Numbered from the stretch's first letter, positions 45,660-58,145 are shown. The stretch is DNA of 64,000 bases from Epiperipatus broadwayi (GCA_028023455.1 JAQFVV010000022.1:12109100-12173099); one strand, 5' to 3'. The notes: generated by a model from the letters alone, not told the origin. A program made the numbers and translations.

Positions 45660-48280
45660 GTTATAAAATATATTTTCTTCATTTTATTTAATATATGTAA
45701 TGTTGCCATAAATTCAAGAATGAATGTGAATATTTTACTTTTTAATTATTTTTTTCTTTCACTCAATGCTGACATTACATTGATCAATCAAGCGAATAGA
45801 TTATATACTACAGGAGTACCGACATATCTATGATAGAACATTGTTATATTAGTACTTCTGTGCATGTATTTTAACTATTAGTAGTATTTACATTTCACAA
45901 GATTCATTAAATTTTATAACATATCTCTTTATAAACATTGTTACATAACAAAAAAAGTGGCATGTAACTCTCTTACTTAATTAAGTCAGCAATTATATAT
46001 TTTAATGAGTGCCAGCTAAAGAAACTTTTGGCTTTTTGATTAAAAAACAGAAAAACCATAAGTATATCTTATTTCCGCCATAGTTTATATAATTCTGCAG
46101 TAATCTAGTTCCTCTGTTGATTCTATTGAAGAAGGCTGGGAATTTGAAGTCATTGCCATTTAGGTCTATTAATTATTTAAGTTTACAATAGATGGTTTTG
46201 AAATTCGCAACTACTACTAGTAATGGCCAATTACTCACTCGGTTGTAGTACTTGATCACCTTAGGTATATTCATCACATGAATTAAGCGATATTATAGAA
46301 TAATGATAGCACATTCGATTGCTTTGATTTCTTTTACTTTATTATTACTCTTTTATCTTTTTGTTTGTTGTCAATGAATAAATTTTTTTATTATTTCAAA
46401 ACTTGTTTAATTCAATATATAAATATAACTATAGTAAAAAAATATAAGATTTATAAATATGGAAATATCTTAAGGATTTACATAACAATTAATTTACACA
46501 TAAGAAATTCATATTATTTTTACAATCAGTTCTACCCACCAGAGTGCTCAGTCATCCGTTAGTGCAGTTTATTTTGAATTTTATTTGCATAAATTAAAAG
46601 ATATGTATATATTAAATTCAAAATTAATGGCAATCTATAACGACTTGTTTAATAATTAATGTTTAAAAAAACTTAAATCTTATATCAAATAGTGATAGTA
46701 AAAAAAAAAAAGAATAACTTTTAGCTAGAAACTTTTAGCATCTTTAAAATGCAAATCAATTTAAATATAATAGTAATTTTTTTTTTCTGCATAGAAGAGC
46801 AGATTTGGATAATGAAGTGGAATTCAGTCTTCAATGTACTACCACTGTATAAAGCATTTCTTCATAATAATGTAGGTACTTCAATTTAGAAAATTTATTT
46901 TATAATTTATTGTAAAGAGACTGGAAAAACTTCAACTAAGAAAGCTCGGTAAGATTCTAAAAATATGATGGTAAGATCTTACTGAAATGGATATATAAAA
47001 TGAATAAATGTTAATAAACAGTACCCTATCTATGTTATGAAGAGGTGCTATATTGATTTTATTGGGAATATATAGTTATGGATAAAATGCCCTATAGAGC
47101 TGCAATTAAGGAAGGTATTGCAATCTTTCAAGCAGAAAAGTTTGCTACCAAGTTAAAAAGATAATATGGGAAGATGTCTAGTAAACAGACTAAAGAAAAA
47201 GCTTGTGATATATCCAGATGTTTTTGTTTCACATATTGTTTTATATATAGTCATAACAAAATTCATTTTGAAAATTTATTTTTCTTAATCAGTTTTTTTT
47301 TTTTTAATCTGGTGTTAGAATAACCATATTTACAAATAGCTATTAATCAAATGAAATAGTCATATAAATTCCAAGTTCTACGCAATAAAATGATTATGTA
47401 TTCAATATTCTACAAATCATTTAAATTAATTACTGCTACCTTTGACTTTTAATTCAAAAAATAGTAAAACAAATCAGTAAGTGTTTCTGATTTTTTCTTT
47501 AGCTTAGACAGGTGTGGCAACTCTTGAATAATAGACTAAGAGTAAAGACTGGCTACTAAATAGAAAGAGAGTAATCCAGTTCCTCCATTAGAATCATGAA
47601 AATTAACTAGAAACCAATCATAGAAATTTGACTCCTCTGCCAAATAATATTCAACGATTTTATTCCTTGTTTTTGGAATCTGGAATCTTATACCAGTAAG
47701 TAAACTAAGAAGGAAGTGAGACATATTTAGTGGGGAATTTATGGATATTTTATTATAGTAATAAAGAGGCATAAAATGAAAGCTTTATAGTGACTAGTTA
47801 ACTGAACTTAAATAAAATAATTTATCATTTCATACTAAGAATTAAAAAAAAACAAATATTGTTTTCTTAAACTACAATGTGCTAAAATGACTATTTAAAA
47901 AAAATCACCTATTTGTTCAGAAGAACTAAGGGGGAATAAACATGGAGCCAAAGCTAATTTGTCAAAATATCCAAACATATTATTTTATGTAGGATTTGTT
48001 CTGAAAAATTCTAACATCAATTCATTAAGCAAAACTATAATCTAAAAAAATAAATAAATGGAGTTTAACAATATATGCCATGGTTGAAAAAAAATTTAAT
48101 ATGTTATAACAAAGTGCTATATTCTTAATTCGTAATTCTGATTAACTAAAATTATTATTTGCCTACTTCCAGGTTGTTATAGCAGCATAATTCCTCACTA
48201 CGTCTCTGCCACTTACTGTAAGCTTTAGTAAGTAAAAATAGACATCAGATGCTAATGCTTATTAAATCCCTAATGTGACA
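45660..48280. other. calpain intron with dispersed repeat pieces
   Basis: AT-rich intron. GTTTATATAATTCTGCAGTA at 46083-46102 recurs at 56884-56903. AGTAATCTAGTTCCTCTGTT at 46100-46119 resembles AGTAATCCAGTTCCTCCATT at 47570-47589, and CTAAGAAGGAAGT is at both 47706 and 57070. These are fragments of one dispersed family. No gene was seen. Confidence 0.45.
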
Positions 48281-48545
48281 TCCTATCCAATATCCCAAAC
48301 TAGCCAGGCTTATGACTTTCATCAGTGAAAAGCTTTGGATCTTGGCCCAGTGCATCTGAACCTTTAGGATCTAATGCACTTTTCTTCCAACACCTATCCT
48401 TTATCTCTCTGTTATACTATCAAGCTATCAGGCCTAACTAAAAAACATATAAATCTTTTCAATCTAATCCAGTGTTCAAAGCTCCTCACTAATGAAAACC
48501 ATAACTTTGAAACTAATCTGGAGATATTGAATAGAATAATACAGT
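48280..48545. mobile_element. decayed family C copy with two ribozyme relics
   Basis: The left part (ATCCAATATCCC, AAACTAG, GACTTTCATCAGTGA at 48288-48330) is a minus-strand arm whose GAAA box is deleted. The right part at 48483-48524 is a plus-strand arm. Between them lies the family middle (ATCTGAACC, TTTAGGATCTAATGCAC, CAACACCTATCCTTTA). This copy shows the fuller structure of family C: two outward hammerheads separated by about 150 bp of single-copy middle. Confidence 0.65.
48483..48524 (+). ncRNA. hammerhead relic (family C)
   Basis: CTCCTCA, CTAATGA, AAACCATAACTTT, GAAA, CTAATC, TGGAGA follow in order. The first box has G5 changed to A and stem I has a mismatch, so it should be inactive. 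The base before GAAA is T, giving an A-U 10.1-11.1 pair, probably the ancestral state. Confidence 0.6.
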
Positions 48546-51500
48546 ATAGGGAATTTAATACGCATTATCGTTGAATCTATTATTACTTACTAAAAAATTA
48601 CAGTAAATAGTATAGAGATGGTGGAAAATTATGTTGCTATAGCAGCAATATGTAAACTAAAGTCCAGTGATAGAATCAGGTAATATTTAATTGGTTCTTC
48701 CACATTGTTGCTAAATCCTACTGAGTTGAAGTACTGTTTATGGAAGAAGCCATTATTTATAGACATTCCTCACTTTAATGTTTAACTTAATTTGAAAGGC
48801 ATCCAAAACTAATGTAATAATTATAATTAAATTTATAAAATATATATGTATTTAAGTACTTAAACCAATTCATTCACATCAAAGACGTTTCTTTACAATA
48901 TTTTCTAAAGCTTTGAAGCATTATTTGCAAAATAAAAAAATTTATGATCTGCAAAATCTGGGTGATTTAAGTAACTAGATACCAACTCGGTTATCTCCCC
49001 TCTTTCCATTAATTATATACTTATCACAACTATGACTCTGTTATAGAATAATTATCAATTGAACTAATAATAATAATTATTCTTAGTAACTGATTTTAAA
49101 TTTAAAATAAATTTATTCTCATCAAAATAAAAATTTTAACTATTGTATATAATAAAAAAAAAAATCAAATTTTTTGAATTTCTTCCTCCCGTCAAGAGAT
49201 TAATATTATACAAGTAATATTGCATTTGTTTTAACATCACAACTTCTCTTAGCAACAAATCACTTTATCATTAGAACTGCCTATAAATTAATTTCTGTTC
49301 TCATTTAGTGTTATGGCCTACATCTATGTATTAAGTAAAAGAAAAACCAATCATTATAAAAAAAAAAAAATTACCTCCTTAAATTATGCAAAAATGCAAA
49401 TCCATAAAAAACGTCTGCATTTATTTTTGAATTTACAGCTATAAGTTGATATTAGATAAAATCAAATAAACAATATATTTTGCAATAAAAAATGTGCATC
49501 AAATAAAAAAAAGCAAAAGATAGTTAGTGTGTGCACAAAATACCAATAAATAAAAGAATGGAAAGTGGAATGCATGGTGGAAATACATAACAAATCAGAT
49601 GCTGGCGTGAGGCCAAATGCAAATCTATAAGAAATGAAATTTCAAAAATTATAATCATCCATGGCAGCAAACCTCCCAAATAAAAGCATAAAATTGAATT
49701 GTTTCTGCAAGCAAAAAGGAATCATTGAAATTAAAACTTCACTACATAAAAATAATAATTTCTCTTCTCATCCATTGCAAATTAGCATCTTACATTTTAT
49801 TTCTTATCAATATACTTTTTTATTAAATGATTGATTTTCTTTTGGTAAATAAATTATTTTATTAGTGTAAATGAATTATTATTTTCATTGCAAAATATAT
49901 TAATATTATTTTCTTCAACTTTATTTAATATATGATTGTAGCTAAAGATTCAAGAATAAATGTGGACACTATTTTTTTAATAAATTAGTCATTTCCCCCC
50001 ACTGATTACTAAGTACTTTGCAGTTCCAACAAGCAAATAGTCTTGCCATTACATTAGAAATTTATCATTTAATTTGTAAATACCAAAAATTCTCATCATA
50101 TATAGAAAGGTACTTCATGATTTAATAATTATTACATTCTTTTTTCATACCCCCTGAAGTAATAACTTAATAATTTTCTCCAGATAATTAGCCCAATCTA
50201 ATTAACAACCCAATCTAATTAACAATCTGATTAATCTATTGATATAGGGACATCTAGCTGTTTAAATGAAAGAAGAAAACAATAATCTCTCACTGTTTGG
50301 CATTTGAATAGTCTGATGAGTAATATATTTTTCCATTTTCTCTACAGTATGCTATTTAATAGGTCTTTTACCATAGCTTTAAAGAGCATAAAACATTAGG
50401 TTAAAATAAAAAAATAGTTGAACTAAAAATGCAAACATTTAACTTTTGAATATACATTTATGCAAATATAATGAAATGTGCAACATAAATGCAGAAGCAT
50501 TAGAAAATCTCTATAAGGGTTCAACGTCTAAAACTTTTTTTTTTTTGGCTTTAATCTAGGTCATGCAAAAGTATTTGGGGCTAAAATGCAAACGAAGTTT
50601 AAGAATCCTGTTTATTTTTAATTAAACAAAGATATTACACAGTTATTAAAACTAATTTTTTTAACCATTGAAATATAATTAACATATGAATAATTAATTT
50701 TTTTATTAGATAACATGTACATTTTAAATATCATCATCAGTTTGACATGAAAAGGCTAACATTATTTTCAAGCAGTTCAAATTTTTTCTTAAAAATCTTG
50801 AGCAGGGTGTTTGTAAACTTGTGATTAAGCTAATAACAATTTTTTTTTATCTGCTAAATTTTTAAAAGCATTTTAAGCTCCATGCCTAATTGATTGAGAT
50901 CACTTGCTTTGCTATTAGCATTTTCTCAAAATCGTAACTATACCAACTTACTTATTTTTTCGATAACAAAAAAGAATATTTATTCTCCAAGTAAAGACAC
51001 TATTGGAGTGACCTTAAGTATATTGTAATTAAGAATTTAAGAATATTAAGATAACTTGATCACTATTTTCTTCAATTAGTAATTGAATAAACTAATGCTC
51101 AAACAGCAATGCCAACAGATTCCCATAGTTAACTGGCTTCAATCAAGTCAGGAAGTACTGCGGCATGTTATCCTATGGGCACACATCAATGGGGAGCAAA
51201 GTCCCCAAATTAATATTCTTTAAATGCATTAATGTAATAAAAAAAATCAAAAATTAAATTTCAGTCCCATATCTGGGGATCCTAGATTGCAGGTGTGACG
51301 CAGGTGTATGGCAACATATGAAATATGAACACCTTGGGCAAGGCAGAATGCACTGCTGTGTACAGTACAGCCCTATGCAAAAACCTATCCTATAATATAT
51401 TTTCTATAGGACCTTAGAGTCTCATTTCACCCTCTATTCTGTAACAACAGCTGAAAGACTTCCAGCATCCTCCAGCAGTGAATTAAGCACATTAGTAAAT

Positions 51501-52110
51501 GATATCTACTAGTTATTAACAATAACAAGAGCAAATGTATAACTAAATTTTATTGTTTTTATTCCAAAATAGAAAACAACCCTGTGAAACTGGCCATTAT
51601 AGTTGATAATCTCAAAATTTTATATCACATTACACATGGTTAGAAAAATAAAATTTAGTTACTGTTGTGTATTCGAATGCATGCACTCAGAATACCAACA
51701 AAAAAATCAATAAATGAAATTTAGATAATGATGAAATATTATTAATAGCAAAAGTTATTGATGCACTCCAACACAATATATGTCTTCACATATGGTTCAA
51801 CTCCTATGATGCACATAAGAACTTGCTGCTTTCTATTGTTAAATACTACACAAACTTTTACGTTCTATCTGATTTAATTATACAACATTTGCTTTTCTTA
51901 AATTACTTTACCCAAATGTTTATTAATTTTACTCTTATCAGTTAGTGATCTAAAAATATATTTCTCTGATATATTTTCCTTAGTTTGTCTGGAGTACAAA
52001 AAAACTTATAATTTATAATTATTGAATTGCAATATAAATATTTTTACAACCACAACAGTTACACATGCACTGGTTATTGTTCATAAATAGTAGATATCAT
52101 TTATTATTAT
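48545..52110. other. calpain intron, mostly featureless
   Basis: AT-rich intron. 49400-49750 is a dispersed repeat copy (see 43000 and 44790). 51110-51480 is a GC-richer patch (GGTGTGACGCAGGTGTATGG, AAGGCAGAATGCACTG) with no ORF or recognised family. CAATCTAATTAAC is tandemly doubled at 50190-50224. Confidence 0.4.
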
Positions 52111-52823
52111 ACTGATCTGATAGGATTTTAAGATTGACAACTATAACAGTCTGTGTCATTGCTGTGGTGCAGCCAGTACATATGGCTGATCACTGATATC
52201 AAAATAGTGTGTGCCAACAAGTATATTGTGTATTATTGTATTAACAATAAGTGAATAAGTTACAAACATTGTTTAATAAAAAAGGAGAAATTCGAGGTAG
52301 GTATTAATACTAATATTTTGTTTGTTTTGTTGTTAAAATATTTATTTTATATTTTATACTAATTTTAACACATGATTTGGCATAGGATCTTTCCTGCAAC
52401 AGTGTACAATTGATTTAAACAAATATTCTTTCACTTTATATTCTATAATTGGGGTAAAATATGGATTTCTATTTTACATTGTCCATTCAAATATTATTTT
52501 ACTTATTTATAAAAAAGATTAAATAAATAAAGTAAAAAATAATAAATTGCACAATGTATGAATATAAAGATATTTTAGGGTAATGAAGAGAACATGTGAA
52601 TCTGAGTTACAAAAAAGAAAGAAGCAGAAAATTAGAGATACAGAATTAAATAGAAACAAACCTCATTACAGGATTTTGTAGCAATAAAAACTCAGAAAAG
52701 GTCAGCAGCAAAACAGAAGAAAAAAATAAATGTTCCAACTTTATAATATCAGCCAGCATTATTATTGATCAAATTGATAACAATACCAACAACGTAACTA
52801 TATACAATATTAATGATAACAAC

Positions 52824-53671
52824 TGCAATTTATCCACTCTACTTTGAACACTTTTTGGGAAAAAACATTTCATTGTACATATATGCATATACAATCTTAT
52901 GTTTCAACTGTCCAGTAGTCTTCATCAGGGCTATGATATAATGAATAAAATAAAATACATAACTATATAAATAAACCATAAAAATATAAACAATAAAATT
53001 AAATAAGATAATTTTTTTTTAAAAAATCTTTTTTTTATTTTTAAAAAATTAAAGTGGTTAAATTAAAAGATTACAATATTAAAAAAAGATAAATATAAAA
53101 TATTATTAACAGAAGAATGAATAAGAAAATAACAGATATTATATGATTTGAAAATTAAAAAGAATATTAATAAATGAATTAAGGTTGAACTGAGAATTGT
53201 ATGAAAATAAAATTATTAAATATTTTATTAAAGTGGAGTTAGTAAAACTAAAGTTTAAGTTTATAAGGAGTAGAAGTAATTAGAAAATTATTAAAAATAA
53301 TAAAAATGGATAATATATTTAAATTAATAGTTGTTCATGAGTATGTATAAATACAGTCAGGAATACACATGTATAATTTATATTCATTTTATATTTATAT
53401 TGTATTTTATATTAATTGGATTATTTTATTTGGGTTTGATTATATTTATATCAGTTTTATTATGTTTTGTTATATTTTATGTTGTTGTTTTTTTTTCATT
53501 TTATTTATATTTGCTATGGTATTACTTATATAATTATATATTTCATTTTGTTCATTATATCAAGCTCTGAAGGAGACTGCAGGACAGATGAAACATAAGA
53601 TTGTGTATGCATATATATACAATAAAAGGTTTTTTGCTAAAAAGTATTCAAAGTAGAGTGGCTAAATTGCA
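52824..53671. mobile_element. family B inverted-repeat element nested in hAT
   Basis: Ends TGCAATTTATCCACTCTACT at left and the inverse at right (GTAGAGTGGCTAAATTGCA) define it. Each arm also holds TTGAA-A-CTTTTT, TATATGCATA, ACAATCTTATGTTTCA and ATATAATGAA/ATATAATGAACA. Each arm has a CUGAUGA...GAAAC motif pointing outward: tcatcag at 52922-52928 with tttc at 52902-52905 on the minus strand, and a mutated CTGAAGG...GAAAC on the plus strand at 53567-53594. The centre is AT-only DNA. No target duplication was resolved. Confidence 0.75.
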
Positions 53672-55621
53672 TTTACATAAGATATTACAGCAAAATAAAG
53701 AAAGTGGTGAATTTGGTAATATTTCTGAATGATAGCAATTGTAAAAATATTCATACAAATACCACTGATAATAATGATAAAAATACAAATGTAATACATA
53801 TAAATAATACGAAACATAAAACATACACTAAAGATATTGTTTTATGGCCAAACTCCATCGCAAATAATTTTATTGAGTTTTGCTTTCGTGAACTGCAAAA
53901 TTTTGGAAACATTAAAAATTTAAATTGAAATTTTAATTGTGATGAAAAAATCATTACAAAAAAAAAAAAATCAAATGAATCCCACTTCTATTTAAGTATA
54001 ACTAATGGTAACACACACACACACAAAAAGAGTGGTTAATATTTTAAGAAACTGCAAAATCTGTATACTGTTTTATTTGCAAATTCTTTTCAATTAAATC
54101 AAAAAATGTATTAGTTACGAGATGTAATGATTGGAATCATATTGTTGAATTTTAAAAAGACATGATGAATCTAAAGAACATAAGGCAAATATATATGTGT
54201 ATGTAAGGCACTTAAAAAATGTAGGGAAAATTGATTTATAAGTAATAAAAGTTAATGAAAATCAAATAATTTATTGGTGTGAGATTGTAAAAAGAGTTAC
54301 TGCGACTGTGAAACTGTTAGCTTCGTTAGGGTTGGGATTTCAAGAGCATGATAGCAGTGCAGGAAATTTTACGAGTTGCTTAAAATAATTAGCTAATTTT
54401 GATATGTTTTTGAAACCCCACTTAGAAGCTAATGGTAAATGTGATAAAGGACGGGTGAATTATCTTTCTCATACTACATAATGAATTTGTACATTTAATG
54501 GCTGCTAACATAAAAAAATACAATTATTAATGAAATTAAACAAGCTAAATATTTTTCACTTATTATTGACTCTACTCCAGACATAAGTCTCTCAGATCAA
54601 CTATCATTTATTATACAATATTTAGATAAAGAAAAGAAAATTCAAGAACATTTTTCGTCTTTCCTATATATTGAAAAGCATGATACTAGCTTCTTAGAAA
54701 ATATTATAACTTCAAAATTAATGGAATATGGTTTAGATATTCAAAACTGTCAAGGACAGACTTATGTCAATGCAGCCAATATGTCTGGGATATATAATGG
54801 GCTACAAAAAAAGATTAAGAGCCTTAATGAAACAGCATTTTATGTTCCTTATGCAGTTGGTAGACTAAATTTAGTGGGAAATTCTGCTACAGAAGTTTGT
54901 CCAAAAGCACTCCATCTCTTTGATTTTATTCAAAATTTATTTGTATTTGTTTTTTCTTTTAAAAAGAGATGGGATATTTTAATGAAAGAAACTACAAAAG
55001 GAAATGTAACATTAAAAAAAAAATAGTTCAAGTTAGTCCTCAAGAGCAGATGAAATTTTAGCTGTTAAAAATAATTTTTTGGCTATAAAAGAATCTTTAT
55101 TTAAAATTTTTGAAGATTGTAATGAAAAACCTGTAAAAAAATTAAAAGCAAAAAAGCTATATGAAAACTTTGAAGAATTTAAAGTAACACTTACTTTTCA
55201 TAAGGAATGCAATTCTACAAAGATTGAATGCATTTAGTAAGTCTTTAAATTAAAAATTCTGATTTACACAATGCTGTACATCTTTTAAAATCATTATTTT
55301 TGTACATATCAGAAGATAATTGAAACTACATTGAACTTTTGATACTATAAAGTTGAAATATTTTGCATTAACAAACAATAAAAATTATGAGTCGGACAAA
55401 AGGTAAAAAAAATTAAATTTTGATGAGAAAAGGGATGAAGAAGAGGAAGTGTGACTGTCAGCAAACAAGAATTTATAGTGAATTGCTTGAATGTTATCTG
55501 CAATGTGTTGGTATTAGACATTCGAACACATAATTGAGATTAATCAAAATATTTTAAATTATTTTACCATATTAATAAATATCAACTTAAATTTTTTTTA
55601 CCAAATGAGTATGATAAATGT

Positions 55622-55852
55622 GTTATTCTTATATCGCCTCCTTTATCTTTTTTGCATTCCTTCATATATATTCTTTTTATAAATCTCCACATTTATATTC
55701 TAATGCAAAATTTTGTATATATTTTCTTTAATGTGCTAAGTTTCGACTGCCCTGCAGTCTTCATCAGAACTTTTGTATAACCTTTCTTTCTTTTTAAATT
55801 TTGCATTAGAGTGTATATATGGAGATTTATAAAAAGTTATATATATATATAA
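55622..55852 (-). mobile_element. family B-like short element with 9-bp target duplication
   Basis: GATAAATGT at 55613-55621 and 55853-55861 flanks the element. Inside, TTTTTATAAATCTCCA with its continuation pairs with TGGAGATTTATAAAAAG, and ATTCTAATGCAAAATTT with AAATTTTGCATTAGA, forming long arms. On the minus strand between them lie CTGATGA (55761-55767), a perfect GACTGC-AGG-GCAGTC hairpin and GAAAC (55740-55744). I found no NUH cleavage site or stem III, so it is only hammerhead-like. It interrupts the hAT pseudogene. Confidence 0.7.
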
Positions 55853-56194
55853 GATAAATGTATTTTAAATTTAATAAATATGTATTCAAATGACATCGAT
55901 TTTAGGATTTTTTAAGGAAGAAGTTACTCACTTTGTACATTTTGCAAAAAATGCAAATTTAAATTGTCCTTTATTAATGTATAAAGAAATTCAAGAAGGG
56001 TTAGTTTCTACATTTATTAATGTGGACATAATATTAAAATTATATTTAATCATACCTGTTTCTAACACATCAGTAAAGCTTTCTTTCAATGATTGTTAAT
56101 ATTATGCACTGAAAATGACATTACCAGTGGGGTTGATTATAATGAGCTGCTTAATAATTTTGCAATTCAAAAATCATGGAAAGTAAACATATAA

Positions 56195-57325
56195 TAATGT
56201 TCTTAAAATTTTCATTCTAATTATGACTTATAAACTAATTTGTTATGTTCTAGTAAGAATTGTGTTATTCTAATTCTCATTTAGTGAATCTAGTTTATTA
56301 TTTAATGCAATAAAAGTACTTAAATATTAATCAAGTTCATTTATGACTTTTTCTGGTGGATTATACTTAATCTATATATAAAAATTTGTTTATAAATATC
56401 ATATACATAATTTTGTTTTATTTTTAATGAAATTATATCTACAATTATTATAATTTAGTTTTTTGCATGGGTAAGAGAATACTAGAGAAGTGGGATTCCT
56501 CCCTCCGAAGAAAAATTCAATACTATACCTGGGGCCCCCAAATTCAAATTTGCCCGGGATCCCATGAAGTCATAACATGCCTCTGATGACATTGACAAAT
56601 GTCTTGAAAAAACGTGTATATTATACTATCTAGTGACTGTTGGTAAATTTGATATAGAAACTGAAATCAGCTATCTAATGGTAGTTTAAGAAAAAGGATT
56701 TGTTATGTTATAAATTCTAGGTCTCAAGTGATAAAATAACAATGACCTCTATATTTCATAAAAGAACAATTAGCTATATATATACCTAATTCCAGGTCAG
56801 CAACTATACATTTTATAAGTGAATTGAAGGGATTTTTGATTTTCAGACAAAATAATGACCACCAATAAGTATCTGAATTCTTTAGTTTATATAATTCTGC
56901 AGTAGTGATAACTTTTGGATAGCAAGTTAAAGTAGAGACTGCTATAAGGTGGAGATAATGCTAATCTAAAAGACCAATTATCTGGAAAACAGACCTGAAT
57001 CTGGCTACACAGACACTGACTTTATTCACTTTTTATATTATGACTGCTGGAATTTGAACTATTATAAAACTAAGAAGGAAGTCATTACTTATAGTATATT
57101 ATTTATCATTTCATTATAATAATTAATATTTGAAACCTCAGAATTGATCAAAATATTCAATTTTTGAAAAAGATTGGTGAAATCTTAATTCTTTTTCATA
57201 ATAAATGATTAGTATTTTTAGTATACAATATTAAAATTTTGTTAATTAGAGAGTGCTGACCTCTATCCAATACTTCCTTGTTTTCATTATTATTGTATTT
57301 TTTACAATCTTTGTATCATTGATCA
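56195..57325. other. hAT 3' flank and calpain intron
   Basis: 56500-56590 is GC-richer (GGGGCCCCCAAATTCAAATT, TGCCCGGGATCCCATGAAGT, CATAACATGCC) and probably contains the 3' end of the hAT element. 56780-56960 holds pieces of the dispersed family also at 46083 and 47570. Confidence 0.45.
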
Positions 57326-57331
57326 ACTTAC

Positions 57332-57434
57332 CCTTTCTGTAACTCTGATTAAGAGTCTTTTGCAAATCAAAAGCATCAAGTTGTTCTTCCTTCTCTGGTG
57401 GAACATCAAACCAAACATCAGATAGCTGAGATAA
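57332..57434 (-). CDS. calpain exon (start of penta-EF-hand domain)
   Basis: This exon encodes the start of the C-terminal calcium-binding domain of a calpain, a cytosolic calcium-activated cysteine protease. Read on the minus strand it starts after a pyrimidine-rich acceptor ending AG and gives 34 codons plus one base before a GTAAGT donor. It contains SDVWFDVPP, an acidic stretch, then DLQKTLNQSYRK, which matches the conserved EF1 segment of calpains (xELQxILNxx). The frame is open and the exon ends in phase 1. The acidic part is shorter and less like the usual AGEDxEI loop, so EF1 may be divergent. The protease-core exons would lie upstream beyond the right edge of the window. Identification rests on motif memory and on the three matching downstream exons. 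Confidence 0.8.
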
Positions 57435-57435
57435 C

Positions 57436-58145
57436 TGGAAAAAAAGTTTTTTATTTAAATATACTTTTGAAAAAAAAAGAACTTTTAATATTAATTAATC
57501 TTTAATTAAAATCATAATAAAATAAAGCTTTAAGACAGCTATACTGAAAAATTACTAGGAAGATATATTCATATAGAATTTATAACTATTTTCAATCTAG
57601 GATTTTAGTCTCCTTAAAATTTATATGCTTTTTAAATGTAATCTCCAAACACAATTAATTACAATTAATGAATCAATTTATTGACTTTAAAAAAATAATT
57701 TATTTGTATACTCATCAAATCTGAACACAAAGTGTGTAAAGTTGATTTGGTGTGACAAAAACTGGTTTAAAAGCATCATATATTAACAAAATATGCTAAA
57801 GACAAATCAAAAACTCAGTAGTCCTAAGTGTGTGACACTCCTCAATGACAATGCTTCACATTACAACTGTTATATATATATATAATCAATACTAAAATTC
57901 ATCAAACCAACCCAATTACCAGACAATTTTTTGATCTTTAGCTAATGATCCATTTGTGGTGCATGACTATCTGAAAAATTTAATTAGCCGGTATTTTTTA
58001 CATCCCAACAGAATTATAGTATGGTTATTAAAGAACCAAAGATGTTAAAATGTATAGATGCTGAACTGACTGTAGAAGCAAATGAGTTAGAAACATTATT
58101 GTGTTCTCATTTTGGATTCAAAGCTTTATAGTTAACAAAAAAGGT
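57436..58145. other. calpain intron upstream of the EF1 exon, no gene seen
   Basis: AT-rich intron sequence; TA microsatellite near 57870. No further calpain exon could be recognised between here and 64000. Confidence 0.45.

Larger units (their letters stand above)
52583..56194 (+). pseudogene. hAT transposase pseudogene (DUF4371/ZMYM-like), nested insertions
   Basis: A hAT-superfamily transposase can be followed in order across frames. The start at 52583 reads MKRTCESELQKRKKQKIRDT. After the nested element, 53836 onward reads KDIVLWPNSIANNFIEF. Near 54280 it reads WCEIVKRVTATVKLLASLGL then GFQEHDSSAGNFTSCLK, the usual VVxFLAxRGLAFRGHDE block. Near 54540 it reads AKYFSLIIDSTPDISLSDQL. From 54721 it reads MEYGLDIQNCQGQTYVNAAN and MSGIYNGLQKK, the RGQxYDNAxNMSG catalytic-core block, but with N for the expected D. 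Near 56035 YLIIPVSNTSVKLSF and at 56103-56194 ENDITSGVDYNELLNNFA are the C-terminal dimerisation region. Stops, shifts and two insertions (52824-53671, 55622-55852) inactivate it. Terminal repeats were not established. Confidence 0.88.
24980..57434 (-). other. calpain gene, internal part with giant introns
   Basis: The four calpain exons listed separately span about 32 kb but contain only 368 coding bases. The introns (25097-27430, 27510-35924, and 35994-57331, the last holding a missing exon) are filled with transposon remnants and fold-back repeats. All exons are on the minus strand, in the correct order and phase. No promoter or 3' end is in the window. The paralogue cannot be assigned from these exons alone. 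Confidence 0.85.

Noticed and set aside
47536-47772. 78-codon minus-strand open frame
   Set aside because: Overlaps a dispersed repeat family (46083, 57070) and matches no protein family I know.
51240-51480. Possible missing calpain exon in the GC-richer patch
   Set aside because: No ETCxSM-like motif with correct splice sites and phase could be read on the minus strand.
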